A DNA stretch of 64,000 bases from Leifsonia sp. 466MF (GCF_900100265.1 NZ_LT629696.1:3596001-3660000), one strand, 5' to 3'; positions 1-13,356 are shown, counted from the first letter of the stretch. Program-made: numbers and translations. The notes: generated by a model not told the origin, from the sequence alone.

Positions 1-230
1 TCGCCGTCGCCGCTGCGCGACGGACGGTATCCGTCGCCTCTCCGCGGTGCGCGACCGCCCTGATCTCCGTCACGGGAGGAGCGGTACCCGCCGTCCTCGC
101 GCGGGCGCCGGCTCTGGCCCGAGCCGCCACGATCCGGTCGGTACCCGGCGCCGTCGCGACTCGATCGGTCGGGCTGCTGGCGCCGCGGTCGCTCGTTCCG
201 GGCGTTCTCGTCTGCCGGTGTGTCGCTCAC
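1..230 (-). CDS. Arg/Gly/Asp-rich protein, N-terminal part (runs off window start)
   Basis: Reading frame with a GTG start at 230 and a Shine-Dalgarno AGGAGA (235-240), continuing off the left edge. The visible 76 residues start MSDTPADENARN and are a low-complexity Arg, Gly, Asp, Ser and Tyr tail with recurring GYR motifs. Such basic disordered tails precede RNA-binding or RNA-modifying domains in some actinobacterial proteins, but no catalytic domain is inside the window, so no function is assigned. It lies downstream of the rRNA terminator in the same orientation and appears to have its own promoter. Confidence 0.65.
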   Translation of the reverse strand, partial: MSDTPADENARNERPRRQQPDRSSRDGAGYRPDRGGSGQSRRPREDGGYRSSRDGDQGGRAPRRGDGYRPSRSGDG

Positions 231-262
231 GGCTTCTCCTGTCGAGTCGGCGGGTCGAGCCC

Positions 263-268
263 AGCCTA
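263..268 (-). promoter_or_regulatory. -10 box (TAGGCT) for the gene at 1-230
   Basis: TAGGCT on the minus strand places transcription start about 25 bases before the GTG, leaving a short leader that carries the Shine-Dalgarno. No convincing -35 is visible. Confidence 0.4.
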
Positions 269-302
269 TGCTTCGTACTGCTACTGACCCCGTTAACGCG
301 AA

Positions 303-330
303 ATGGCCACCCATCACTGGGTGGCCATCT
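303..330 (-). terminator. Terminator of the rRNA operon
   Basis: An 11-bp perfect inverted repeat (ATGGCCACCCA / TGGGTGGCCAT) around a four-base loop, starting about 10 bases after the 5S gene. The U tract is short, as is usual for GC-rich actinobacterial terminators. Confidence 0.8.
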
Positions 331-339
331 CACAAAGAA

Positions 340-457
340 GTCCGGCGGTGTCCTACTCTCCCACAGGGTCCCCCCTGCAGTACCATCGGCGCAGAGAGTC
401 TTAGCTTCCGGGTTCGGAATGTAACCGGGCGTTTCCCTCTCGCTATGGCCGCCGAAA
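340..457 (-). rRNA. rrf: 5S ribosomal RNA
   Basis: About 118 nt with the universal 5S landmarks read on the minus strand: GCGGCCATAGCG near the 5' end, CCCGGTTACATTCCGAACCC, CGCCGATGGTACTGC, and GTGGGAGAGTAGG near the 3' end. Last gene of the rrn operon. Ends are placed by eye to within a few bases. Confidence 0.95.
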
Positions 458-511
458 CACTATTGATGTATCAAAGTGAACGATCAAGCTTTAGCTTGAA
501 CCAGTTCTCGA

Positions 512-550
512 CCGTACATCGAGAACCACATAGTGGACGCGAACAATCTT
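512..550 (-). other. 3' limb of the 23S rRNA processing stem
   Basis: This 39-nt segment after 23S is the reverse complement, with about five mismatches and one bulge, of 3810-3847 before 23S. In the transcript the two limbs would form a long duplex that loops out 23S, the expected RNase III-type substrate. Confidence 0.75.
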
Positions 551-593
551 GGCCCCTCATAGCTGCCTTACAACGTTTATGAGAGTGGTGATT

Positions 594-5641
<5,048 letters not shown>

Positions 5642-5839
5642 AATGTTTAGCTCCACGATCGCAAGCGACCGGGAAACATAGTGCAGGCTTGGACAGGAAA
5701 TATGTCCGCGCACTGCGAGTTTGTCTTGACTAGTTTCGAATATCTACTGACATTCTGTTTCTAATCCAAAGGAATCTCGCATCGACCACTAGACTAGGTC
5801 TAGACAGTCAATGCCGAGGTTGTTTGGCATTTGACATTG

Positions 5840-5862
5840 TGCACGCTGTTGAGTTCTCAAGG
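5840..5862 (-). promoter_or_regulatory. BoxA-like antitermination element and 5' limb of the 16S stem
   Basis: Minus strand reads CCTTGAGAACTCAACAGCGTGCA. TTGAGAACTCAACAG is the typical actinobacterial boxA-type leader element, and its 3' half (CAACAGCGTGCA) pairs perfectly with spacer positions 3944-3955. Antitermination signal and processing stem therefore overlap. Confidence 0.7.
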
Positions 5863-5916
5863 ATCGGACGCTCTCGCCTTCCAGCCTGTCGGCTTTCTCT
5901 GCGAGGCAACTTCTCT

Positions 5917-5944
5917 ACCTTACCACTCTCAGTCAGTTTGTCAA
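5917..5944 (-). promoter_or_regulatory. rRNA promoter P1 (TTGACA-N16-TAAGGT)
   Basis: The -35 TTGACA at 5939-5944 is a consensus hexamer. The -10 TAAGGT at 5917-5922 lies 16 bases downstream. It is the candidate closest to 16S. Confidence 0.55.
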
Positions 5945-6038
5945 GTCGGCGTTTCGTGTTCCTCGTTGGCCCGATATGTGGTGGGCACAACCGATCACAC
6001 GATCCGAACCGTTAGACCTGCTCAGTGAGTGGGTGTTA

Positions 6039-6068
6039 ATCCTAAGCGCAGCAACCGAACTAATTCAA
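6039..6068 (-). promoter_or_regulatory. rRNA promoter P2 (TTGAAT-N18-TAGGAT)
   Basis: The -35 TTGAAT at 6063-6068 and -10 TAGGAT at 6039-6044 are separated by 18 bases, upstream of and tandem with P1. Confidence 0.55.
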
Positions 6069-6158
6069 GTTCAGGTTTGCCGCTAGGCTAAGGATTTGGT
6101 CCCGCTTGAGGCCGGGGAGCTCTTCCGCTCTCCCGCACCTTTGGGGTGACAAGTAAGT

Positions 6159-6187
6159 ACTTTACGCAGGCCTCCGTAGAGGTGCAA
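6159..6187 (-). promoter_or_regulatory. rRNA promoter P3 (TTGCAC-N17-TAAAGT)
   Basis: The -35 TTGCAC at 6182-6187 and -10 TAAAGT at 6159-6164 have optimal 17-base spacing. This is the most distal of the three tandem candidates. Confidence 0.5.
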
Positions 6188-6277
6188 ATTCCGCCCGCAG
6201 CCCGGGCGTGTCGCGCTTGACATCCCCGGAATTCCGCGGATCTGCCCGGCCGCGTCTCTATCAAGGCCCGAAACGGG

Positions 6278-6313
6278 AGAACCCCCTCGAAGCCGAAGCT
6301 CCGAGGGGGTTCT
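6278..6313. terminator. Terminator after ccsB
   Basis: Inverted repeat GAACCCCCTCG / CGAGGGGGTTC with a 12-base loop, about 25 bases past the ccsB stop. It can act on both strands and insulates the cytochrome c cluster from the rRNA promoters. Confidence 0.75.
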
Positions 6314-6337
6314 GTCCGTGCGGCGGGATCTTCGGGC

Positions 6338-7411
6338 TCACAGCCCCGAGTACGCGTGCAGTCCGTGGAAGAACACGTTCACGATCCCGAAGTTGAAGAG
6401 CACGGCCGCGAAGCCGATGATCGCGAGCCATGCGGACCGCGAGCCGCGCCATCCACGAGTTGCGCGCGCGTGGATGTAGCCGGCGTAAATCACCCAGATG
6501 ATGAACGTCCACACTTCCTTGGTGTCCCAACCCCAGTACCGACCCCACGCCTTCTCGGCCCAGATGGCACCGGCGATGAGCGTGAAGGTCCAGGCGATGA
6601 AGCCGACGATGTTGATCCGGTACGCCAGGTTCTCGAGAGCGACCGAGCTCGGAAGAGTGGCCAGGAAGCGGAACTGCTGCGGGCGCGACTCGGCGACTTG
6701 CCGTTCCCGGCGGTACTGCAGCAGCTGCAACCCCGACAGCGCGAACCCGAGCGCGAAGAACGCCGTACCCAAGACGGCCACGATGATGTGGATGACGAGC
6801 CAGTACGACTGGAGCGCCGGCTGCAACGGGACGACGGGTACGTAGTACCGCAGCAATGCGATCCCCTGCAGCACCAGCACCAACCCGAGCACGAACGTTC
6901 CGACGTACTTGATCTGCCACTTGAGGTTGGCCACCAGGAACACTCCGATGATGACGAGTGTCCCCGTCATCGAGAACTCCCACATGTTGGCCCACGGCAC
7001 GCGAGCGGCGGCGATGCCTCTCAGCACGACCGCGACCAGGTGGAACGCGAAGCCGATGATCGTGAGCGCGAACGCCCACCTCATCGAGACCGAGTTCGCC
7101 GACCCGTTCACCAGGTCGTCCTCGACCCGGCTGCTGATCCGCGACGACAGACGGCCGAGAGCGGAGGACGGCTCCGGCGGCGCATCGCTCGCTCCGCCGC
7201 CGCCACCGATCACGGTCGTCGTGGGGGCCCCCACCGGGGCGGCCACCTCAGCTCGGCGCGCCACCGCGCTCGGAACAACGGCGGCCTCGACCGCTGTCGC
7301 TCGTGCCCCACGGCGCGCGAGATCGAGCGCGAAGGCAATGAACGCCGCCGCGTAGAGTCCCATCGCCGCGTACAAGAACACGGTCGACAGCTGAGCGAGT
7401 GTCTCGATCAC
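6338..7411 (-). CDS. ccsB: c-type cytochrome biogenesis protein CcsB (ResC)
   Basis: A 357-residue polytopic membrane protein, the partner of ResB in the System II haem-export and cytochrome c synthase complex. It carries the haem-binding WWD-type segment WGRYWGWDTKEVW near residue 300 and histidines in flanking membrane segments (FHLVAVVLRG, HIIVAVLGTA). A hydrophilic Ala/Gly/Pro-rich linker follows the first membrane helix. The GTG start lies 9 bases after the resB stop, so it is the last gene of the operon. Function is well established for the family. Confidence 0.93.
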   Translation of the reverse strand: MIETLAQLSTVFLYAAMGLYAAAFIAFALDLARRGARATAVEAAVVPSAVARRAEVAAPVGAPTTTVIGGGGGASDAPPEPSSALGRLSSRISSRVEDDLVNGSANSVSMRWAFALTIIGFAFHLVAVVLRGIAAARVPWANMWEFSMTGTLVIIGVFLVANLKWQIKYVGTFVLGLVLVLQGIALLRYYVPVVPLQPALQSYWLVIHIIVAVLGTAFFALGFALSGLQLLQYRRERQVAESRPQQFRFLATLPSSVALENLAYRINIVGFIAWTFTLIAGAIWAEKAWGRYWGWDTKEVWTFIIWVIYAGYIHARATRGWRGSRSAWLAIIGFAAVLFNFGIVNVFFHGLHAYSGL

Positions 7412-7420
7412 AATGCAAGC

Positions 7421-9049
7421 CTAAGTCTTCGGGGAGCCGGCCAGGGCTCGGGAGTGCTGATCGGCGACCGCGGTCACGGCTGCCAGGAGGTTGGGGTCCT
7501 CGCCGCGGGCGAGCCCGGCGTACTCGAGCGTCAGGGAACCGTCCGGGTTCTCCACCGCCTTCACCCAGAGCCGACGCCGGGGTACGAACAGCGACGTGAG
7601 CAGCCCGGCGAGGATGAGGATCGCGAACACCAGCACCCAGATCTGGGCCGGATCGTGGTGCACCTCCAGGGTCGCGAACCGCTTGACGCCGTCGAGGGAG
7701 ATCGTGCCGAGCCCGTTCGGCAGCTCCACCGTCTGTCCCGGCTTCAGCTGTAGGGCCTTCGTCTTGGTCGGCGGGCCGGCGAGCTGCTCGAGAGTGTCGG
7801 TGTTGAGGCTGTAGACGGACTGCGGGACGCCGTCGTCGACGCCGAGATCGCCCGCGTAGACGTTCAGGCTCAAGACGGGATCGTTCAGACCGGGGAACTT
7901 CGACGCCAACGCGCCTCCGCCGGTCGAACTCTCCGTGACGGTCGGGTAGAAGAACCCGATCATCCCCACCTGCTGCTTCAAGCCGTCCGGCACCTTCACG
8001 AAACCGAGCGACGTCAGGTTGGGGTCCGCCTGCGGGATGAACGGGACCGAGTCGTTGAACACCACCTTGCCCGCCGGGTCCTTCACCGTGATCGTCGGTG
8101 CGTATCCGTTGCCCAGGAGGTATACGTTCGTCCCGCCGATCGCGAGCGGCTCGTTCACCTTGATCGTGGTGTCGGAGGACGCATCCCCGGGTCCGGTCGT
8201 CTTCACATGCGCGGTGTAGTCGAGCGGCGTGCCGATCGCATCCCGGTTCTTGGTCTCGTACGCCACATCCAGCTTGTCGACGGCGATCGAGAACGGGACC
8301 AGCGACGCGTCGTTGAAGAACCGGCCCGGGTTGAACGAGTTGTACGACGGCAGGCTGTTCACGAAGCTCTGTCCCTCGACCACGATCTTCTGGCCGGTGT
8401 AGCCGAAGCCGCCGCCCACGCCGATCGCCAGCAGAACACCGAGCAGGGCGATGTGGAAGACCAGGTTGCCGGTCTCGCGCAGATAGCCGCGCTCCGCCGA
8501 GACCGACGTCGACCGCGCGTCCTGATACAGGGCGACCCGGTAGCGATTCGCCTTCAGCACATCGCGTGCGGTGAGGACCGGATCCGGCGCATCCGGACGG
8601 AGCGCCGCAGGCAGGATGCGCGCCTGGAAGCCGGACATACGTGTCAGGCGCACCGGCGTCCGCGGCGGCTTCGCGCGCATCGCCTCGAAGTGGTGGCGCG
8701 TGCGCGGGATGATGCAGCCGATCAGGGAGGCGAACAGCAGCAGGTAGATCGCCGAGAACCACACGGACGTGTAGACGTCGAAGAACTGCAGCTTGTCGAG
8801 CACGGGAGCGAGAGACGGGTTCTCGCTGAAGTACTTGGTGACGCCGTTGGGGTCGGAGCTCCGCTGCGGGACGAGGGACCCGGGCACGGCCGCGATCGCC
8901 AGCAGGAGCAGCAGGAACAACGCCGTGCGCATGCTGGTGAGCTGCCGCCAGAACCAACGGATCCACCCGATCGGTCCCAGCTTCGGCTGGACGACCTCCG
9001 AGTCCTCCCGCTGGGGAGGCGCGTCGATGTGATCAGAGGGCCGGCTCAA
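7421..9049 (-). CDS. resB: Cytochrome c biogenesis protein ResB
   Basis: About 542 residues. Membrane helices lie near residues 40-60, 95-115 and 190-210, with a large extracytoplasmic domain and a final helix near residue 475, as in ResB/Ccs1. It works with CcsB to deliver haem and attach it to apocytochromes outside the membrane. The start is uncertain: the only upstream in-frame start is TTG at 9049, which overlaps the end of ccdA by 17 bp (likely translational coupling). The next ATG, at about 8931, begins at the first membrane helix and would remove a plausible cytoplasmic tail. Confidence 0.9.
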   Translation of the reverse strand: MSRPSDHIDAPPQREDSEVVQPKLGPIGWIRWFWRQLTSMRTALFLLLLLAIAAVPGSLVPQRSSDPNGVTKYFSENPSLAPVLDKLQFFDVYTSVWFSAIYLLLFASLIGCIIPRTRHHFEAMRAKPPRTPVRLTRMSGFQARILPAALRPDAPDPVLTARDVLKANRYRVALYQDARSTSVSAERGYLRETGNLVFHIALLGVLLAIGVGGGFGYTGQKIVVEGQSFVNSLPSYNSFNPGRFFNDASLVPFSIAVDKLDVAYETKNRDAIGTPLDYTAHVKTTGPGDASSDTTIKVNEPLAIGGTNVYLLGNGYAPTITVKDPAGKVVFNDSVPFIPQADPNLTSLGFVKVPDGLKQQVGMIGFFYPTVTESSTGGGALASKFPGLNDPVLSLNVYAGDLGVDDGVPQSVYSLNTDTLEQLAGPPTKTKALQLKPGQTVELPNGLGTISLDGVKRFATLEVHHDPAQIWVLVFAILILAGLLTSLFVPRRRLWVKAVENPDGSLTLEYAGLARGEDPNLLAAVTAVADQHSRALAGSPKT

Positions 9050-9773
9050 AACCTTGGATCACCGCCAAGAACTGGGACATGAGCTCGCTCCAGAGACCGG
9101 TGACCATCAGGACCCCGATGGCCACGAGCAGGACGCCGCCGATGATGTTGATGACACGGATGTGCCGCTTGATGAACGCGACGGATCCCGCCACCCAGTC
9201 GAAGCCGAGGGCCACGAGGAGGAACGGGATGCCGAGGCCGATGCAGTAGAACAGCCCGAGCAGAGCGCCTCGCCACGGCGAACCGCTTCCGACGCTCAAT
9301 GCGCTGATGGCGGCGAGCGTCGGTCCGATGCACGGCGTCCATCCCAGTCCGAAAACGATTCCGAGAAGCGGGGCGCCGATCAGCCCGGTCGCCGGACGCC
9401 ACGACGGCTTGATGGTCCGCTGCAGGAAGGAGAACTGGCCGATGAACACCAGCCCCATGACGATGACGAGGGCTCCAAGCACGCGGACGACCACATCCTG
9501 CCAGCGCACCAGCCAGTAACCGAGCGCACCGAACGCCGCTCCGTAGGCGACGAACACGATGGCGAACCCCAGGACGAACAGCGCAACACCGGTCAGCACG
9601 CGGGACCGGTCGCGCTTCGCTCCTGGATCGCTCATCCCGCCGACATAGGCCAGATATCCCGGGACCAACGGGAGGACGCACGGGGACGCGAACGAGACCA
9701 GCCCCGCGAGGAGGGCGATCGGCAGCGCCAGCAGAAGCTGACCGCTGAAGACGATCTGACCGACGTCGCCCAC
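9033..9773 (-). CDS. ccdA: Thiol-disulfide transporter CcdA
   Basis: A 246-residue protein with six predicted membrane helices and the two family cysteines, in SFASPCVLPLVPGYLAY near the N-terminus and GWTPCIGPTL in the fourth helix. CcdA moves reducing equivalents from cytoplasmic thioredoxin to extracytoplasmic TlpA/ResA-type proteins. The GTG start is one base after the stop of the upstream thioredoxin-like lipoprotein gene. Length and motif spacing match the family. Confidence 0.93.
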   Translation of the reverse strand: MGDVGQIVFSGQLLLALPIALLAGLVSFASPCVLPLVPGYLAYVGGMSDPGAKRDRSRVLTGVALFVLGFAIVFVAYGAAFGALGYWLVRWQDVVVRVLGALVIVMGLVFIGQFSFLQRTIKPSWRPATGLIGAPLLGIVFGLGWTPCIGPTLAAISALSVGSGSPWRGALLGLFYCIGLGIPFLLVALGFDWVAGSVAFIKRHIRVINIIGGVLLVAIGVLMVTGLWSELMSQFLAVIQGFEPAL

Positions 9774-9774
9774 G

Positions 9775-10392
9775 TCAGTTCTCGGCCACGGCGTCGGAGA
9801 TGAGCGAGTCGAGGATGCTCTTGTCGGGGATCGCTCCGAGGATGCGCGCGGCGACGCGACCCTTCTTGTCGACGACCAGCGTCGTCGGCGTGGCCTTCGG
9901 CGGGACGGTCTTGCTGAACGCGAGGAGGACGGAGCCGGTGTCGCGGTCGAGCACGGACGGGTACGTGACGCCCTTCTCCTTCTCGAAGCTCTCCGCGGTC
10001 TGCGCCGAGTCGTACAGGTTGACGCCGAGGAAGCCGACGCCCTGCGCCTTGTACTTGTTGCTCAGCGATTCGAGATCGGGGGCCTCGACCCGGCACGGCG
10101 GGCAGCCGGCGTACCAGAAGTTCACGACGAGGACCTTGCCCGCGTAGTCGGCCGAGGACACCGTGCTGCCGTCCTGCAGTTTGCCCGTGAAGGAGACCGC
10201 GTCACCGCGGTTGCCGGCAGCGAACTCGCTGACCGTGCCATCCCCCGCGATGTAGTTCTGGCCGTTGCCGGAGCGGTACTGGTTCGCGAGGCTGTCGTTA
10301 GCTGTGCAGCCGGAGAGCGCGAGCGCGGTCGCCGCAGCGAGGGCGGCGGCGGGCAGCAGGACGCGCGAGCGGAGACGGGACACGGTGCTCAC
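9775..10392 (-). CDS. TlpA/ResA-like thioredoxin-fold lipoprotein
   Basis: 205 residues. A signal peptide ends in the lipobox ALSGC (Cys29), giving a membrane-anchored extracytoplasmic protein. A thioredoxin fold follows, with the redox motif CPPC at residues 97-100 in NFWYAGCPPCR and a cis-Pro region (ATPTTLVV). It should keep apocytochrome c CXXCH cysteines reduced, using electrons from the adjacent CcdA. The GTG start at 10392 overlaps the upstream gene's stop in GTGA and follows a G-rich Shine-Dalgarno. Confidence 0.9.
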   Translation of the reverse strand: MSTVSRLRSRVLLPAAALAAATALALSGCTANDSLANQYRSGNGQNYIAGDGTVSEFAAGNRGDAVSFTGKLQDGSTVSSADYAGKVLVVNFWYAGCPPCRVEAPDLESLSNKYKAQGVGFLGVNLYDSAQTAESFEKEKGVTYPSVLDRDTGSVLLAFSKTVPPKATPTTLVVDKKGRVAARILGAIPDKSILDSLISDAVAEN

Positions 10393-11114
10393 ACCGCCCC
10401 CACATCGGTGGCGGCGGCCTGGAGGCTTGCGGCGGGTTCGACGTAGCCGACCTCGACGAGACGCTGCGCTTCGGGGGTCCGGCCCGGGTGGATGGGGTTC
10501 TCGGTCGTGGTTTCGGCGCCGGCTGCGGATGTCGCGGTCGTGCTCGGCGACTCGGCGGTCACCCGTTCGAACGTCGTGATGCTCGACAAGGCGCAGCGGC
10601 GCTTGCGCGGATCGTGCGGGTAGCGCTCGCCGGCGACGGAGAGGTGAGCGACCCAGATCGGCAGCTGGTGGCTGACCAGGACGACGTCGCCCGACTCGAC
10701 CGAATCGAAGGCGTCGTGAATGGCGGCGAGCATCCGACGCTCGATGCTCGTGTAGGCCTCGCCCCAGCTCGGGCGAAGCGGGTTGACGAGATAGGGCCAG
10801 TACTTGGGGTTGCGGACCGCGCGCTTCATGCGCGTTCCCTCGAAGCGGTTGGTCGGCTCGATGATCCGCTCGTCGATGATCGGATCGAGGCCGAAGGCTG
10901 CAGCCACGGGAGCCGCGGACTCCCGGGTGCGCTGGAGCGGCGAGACGCGGAGTGCGCTGATCGGACGGGACCGCTCGCGCAGGTCGTCGGCCGCGGCCTG
11001 GGCCATGCGGTGGCCGAGTTTGGAGAGGCCGAATCCCGGCAGCCTGCCGTACAGGATGCCGTCGGGATTGAACACCTCGCCATGACGGACGAGGTGAACC
11101 TGGCTCGCTACCAC
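10389..11114 (-). CDS. Histidine phosphatase family protein
   Basis: 241 residues with the phosphoglycerate-mutase-like signature LVRHGEV at the N-terminus (catalytic His in RHG) and the second histidine in LVSHQLPIW. The Ala/Thr-rich C-terminal extension of about 50 residues looks disordered. The substrate cannot be read from sequence. It is the first gene of the cytochrome c maturation operon, overlapping the next gene by 4 bp. That linkage is common in actinobacteria, though its role in cytochrome assembly is not established. The GTG start has no Shine-Dalgarno and looks leaderless. Confidence 0.88.
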   Translation of the reverse strand: MVASQVHLVRHGEVFNPDGILYGRLPGFGLSKLGHRMAQAAADDLRERSRPISALRVSPLQRTRESAAPVAAAFGLDPIIDERIIEPTNRFEGTRMKRAVRNPKYWPYLVNPLRPSWGEAYTSIERRMLAAIHDAFDSVESGDVVLVSHQLPIWVAHLSVAGERYPHDPRKRRCALSSITTFERVTAESPSTTATSAAGAETTTENPIHPGRTPEAQRLVEVGYVEPAASLQAAATDVGAV

Positions 11115-11120
11115 CGCTCC

Positions 11121-11126
11121 AGTCTA
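11121..11126 (-). promoter_or_regulatory. -10 box TAGACT, cytochrome c operon
   Basis: Six bases separate TAGACT from the GTG at 11114, so the mRNA would begin at or next to the start codon. Confidence 0.55.
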
Positions 11127-11254
11127 CGGAGGGGGTTCCCTTGAATTCACTGAGCGCCCGCGGGGCTCGCGTGACAGGAACCGTCCACAGGCTGAGAGGA
11201 CTCGCACTTCTCCACAGATTCCCGGCGTCGCGTCCGGTTCGCGGGCCGTCTTCG

Positions 11255-11260
11255 TAGCGT
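11255..11260 (+). promoter_or_regulatory. -10 box TAGCGT, radC
   Basis: TAGCGT ends six bases before the radC ATG (11267). No Shine-Dalgarno lies between them. Confidence 0.55.
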
Positions 11261-11266
11261 CGACTC

Positions 11267-12025
11267 ATGGCCGACGAAGAAGAGGAAGTGGCTCTTGCGA
11301 ACATCCCGAACCACGACCGCCCCCGTGAGCGGATGCGGCGACTGGGCGTCGGGTCCCTCACCGACGACGAGGTGCTCGCCCTGGTGCTGGGGTCCGGACA
11401 GACAGGACGCAGCGTTCTGGCGCTTGCTCGATCCGTGCTCCGCAGGACCGGCGGATTCCCGGGACTGGCGACGATGGACTTCGCCCGGCTCGAACGCTTG
11501 CCGGGTGTCGGCCCGGCTACGGCCGGCCGGCTTGTCGCGATCATCGAGATCTGGCGCCGGGCCGGAGCGTCATCTGCCTGGACCAGGCTCACCGACCACA
11601 AGGCGGTCGCCGACGTCGTCCGCCCCGAACTCCTCCACCGCGACTCGGAGCGCTTCGTGGTGGTCGTCGCCGATCGTGCGTCGCGTCCGCTCGAGCTGGT
11701 GCTCCTACAGGACGGCGGTGTGGATGAGACCAGTGTCCAACCTGCGGACGTGCTTCAGGCGGTCCTCACGCGCGGCGGTCGATCATTCGCGGTCGCGCAC
11801 AACCATCCGTCCGGCGTGCTCGACGCCTCCGTCGCAGACCTCATGCTCACCCGGCGACTCGACCAATCCGCCGCGACGCTCGGCCTTCGTTTCCTGGGCC
11901 ACGTCCTGGTGGCGGGCGACAGCTGGACGGCTCTGCCCACCGCCGGCTCCGGCGCTACGGCGTCAGGCGGGTCGGCCCACGGAAGAGGTAGGTCGTCTCG
12001 CGCAGGTTCGAGAGGTGCAGCATGA
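11267..12025 (+). CDS. radC: RadC-family JAB/MPN-domain protein
   Basis: 252 residues. An N-terminal helix-hairpin-helix region (residues 20-100, with LERLPGVGPATAGRL) precedes a C-terminal JAB domain with the full zinc motif H178-x-H180-x7-S188-x2-D191. RadC proteins (UPF0758) were once linked to DNA repair; their activity is still unclear, though the metal site suggests a peptidase- or hydrolase-like fold. Residues from about 230 on form a Gly/Ser/Arg tail encoded antisense to the 3' end of aspS (71-bp overlap) and are probably not part of the conserved domain. Confidence 0.87.
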   Translation: MADEEEEVALANIPNHDRPRERMRRLGVGSLTDDEVLALVLGSGQTGRSVLALARSVLRRTGGFPGLATMDFARLERLPGVGPATAGRLVAIIEIWRRAGASSAWTRLTDHKAVADVVRPELLHRDSERFVVVVADRASRPLELVLLQDGGVDETSVQPADVLQAVLTRGGRSFAVAHNHPSGVLDASVADLMLTRRLDQSAATLGLRFLGHVLVAGDSWTALPTAGSGATASGGSAHGRGRSSRAGSRGAA

Positions 12026-13283
12026 GCATCAGCACGCGTGCCAGGCCCATCCCGAAACCGCCGTGCGGCGGGATGCCGTACCGGAAGAACGCCAGGACGT
12101 CCTCGAGCTCCTCGACCGAGAGGCCCTTCTCGACGGCCTGCTTCTCGAGGATGTCGACGCGGTGCTCGCGCTGAGCTCCGGTCGAGATCTCGACGCCGTT
12201 GAAGATCAGGTCGTAGCTGCGCGTGATCGACGGGTCCTCCGGATGACGCATGTGATAGTACGGGCGGATGCTCGCGGCGTAGTCCGTCAGGAAGACGAAC
12301 TCGTGTCCGTAGGTCTCCTTGACGTACGAGGAGATCTGGCGCTCGCCCTCCGGGTCCATGTCGTCGTCCTCGCGCTGCACCTCGTAGCCGCGCTCGGCGA
12401 CGATGCGCTTCGCCTCAGCGAGCGGGATGCGCGGGAACGGCGTCGACGGGACGGTGACCTCGACGCCGAAGAGACGCTCGATCTCCTCACCATGCTTCTC
12501 CTTGACGGCGGTGAAACCGGCGACCAGGAGGTCTTCGTGCACCTTCATGACGTCTTCGTGGCTGTCGATCCAGCTGATCTCCGTGTCGACGCTCGTGAAC
12601 TCGGTGGCGTGCCGGCTGGTGAAGCTGGGGTCGGCGCGGAACGCCGGCCCGATCTCGAAGACGCGTCCGAATCCGGCCGCCTGTGCCATCTGCTTGAAGA
12701 TCTGAGGGCTCTGAGCCAGATAAGCCGTGGTCTCGAAGTACGGCAGCTCGAACAGCTCGGCGCGCGACTCGGAAGCCGAGGCCATCAGCTTGGGGGTGTG
12801 GATCTCGACGAATCCGTTCTCCACCCAGTACTGGCGGAGTGCGTGCTCGAACGTGGTCTGCACGCGGAAGATGAGGTTGTGGCGCGGGTCGCGCAGATCG
12901 AGGAAACGCCAGTCCATGCGCTTGTCGATGCCGCTATCGGCGGCGATCGGCGTCTCAGGGATGGCGGCCGTCTCCACCTCGAGGGAGGTCAGCTTGATCT
13001 CGATACCGCCGAGCTTGACGCGCTCGTCGTGCTTCAGCTCCCCGGTGGCTCGAACGAAGCTGCCCTGCGAGAGGCCGGAGATGGTGGTGGCAGGCTCGTC
13101 CGCGATCACCGCGCCGTCGTCGCCGACGGTCCGCGGGTTGACCAGCTGGACGGCTCCCGACTCGTCGCGCAGAACGACGAACTGCACCTTCTTCTGGTCG
13201 CGGACGGTCTCGACCCATCCGGCGACGCTCACGGGGCCGTCGGGAAGAGCGGCCAGGTCCTTGATCAAAACGCGTGCAGTCAC
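11955..13283 (-). CDS. aspS: Aspartyl-tRNA synthetase, archaeal-type (probably non-discriminating)
   Basis: 442 residues. An OB-fold anticodon-binding domain (VAGWVETVRDQKK) is followed by a class II catalytic core with motif 2 (FRADPSFTSRHATEF) and motif 3 (GFGMGLARVLMLML). The short length and lack of the bacterial GAD insertion place it with archaeal-type AspRS, many of which also charge tRNA-Asn and rely on GatCAB amidation. That relaxed specificity is inferred, not shown. The GTG start at 13283 begins the conserved TARVLIKD sequence. A TAGGCT box lies eight bases upstream (13292-13297), so any leader is 1-2 bases. Confidence 0.93.
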   Translation of the reverse strand: MTARVLIKDLAALPDGPVSVAGWVETVRDQKKVQFVVLRDESGAVQLVNPRTVGDDGAVIADEPATTISGLSQGSFVRATGELKHDERVKLGGIEIKLTSLEVETAAIPETPIAADSGIDKRMDWRFLDLRDPRHNLIFRVQTTFEHALRQYWVENGFVEIHTPKLMASASESRAELFELPYFETTAYLAQSPQIFKQMAQAAGFGRVFEIGPAFRADPSFTSRHATEFTSVDTEISWIDSHEDVMKVHEDLLVAGFTAVKEKHGEEIERLFGVEVTVPSTPFPRIPLAEAKRIVAERGYEVQREDDDMDPEGERQISSYVKETYGHEFVFLTDYAASIRPYYHMRHPEDPSITRSYDLIFNGVEISTGAQREHRVDILEKQAVEKGLSVEELEDVLAFFRYGIPPHGGFGMGLARVLMLMLHLSNLRETTYLFRGPTRLTP

Positions 13284-13356
13284 GAGCCCCAAGCCTACCG
13301 GTGCGCCCGTCGTGCGCGGTGTGACAATGGGAGGACAAGGCACGAAGGAGTAGCCC

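Larger units (their letters stand above)
5642..6277. other. 16S leader and rRNA promoter region, no protein gene
   Basis: No reading frame here has coding character. The proximal part is the AT-richer transcribed leader, with boxA and a processing-stem limb. The distal part contains three candidate minus-strand promoters (listed separately). The last 90 bases before the ccsB terminator show nothing recognisable. Confidence 0.75.

Noticed and set aside
6210..6245. TTGACA on the plus strand at 6218, possible promoter
   Set aside because: No acceptable -10 lies 16-18 bp downstream and no plus-strand gene follows; a terminator comes next.
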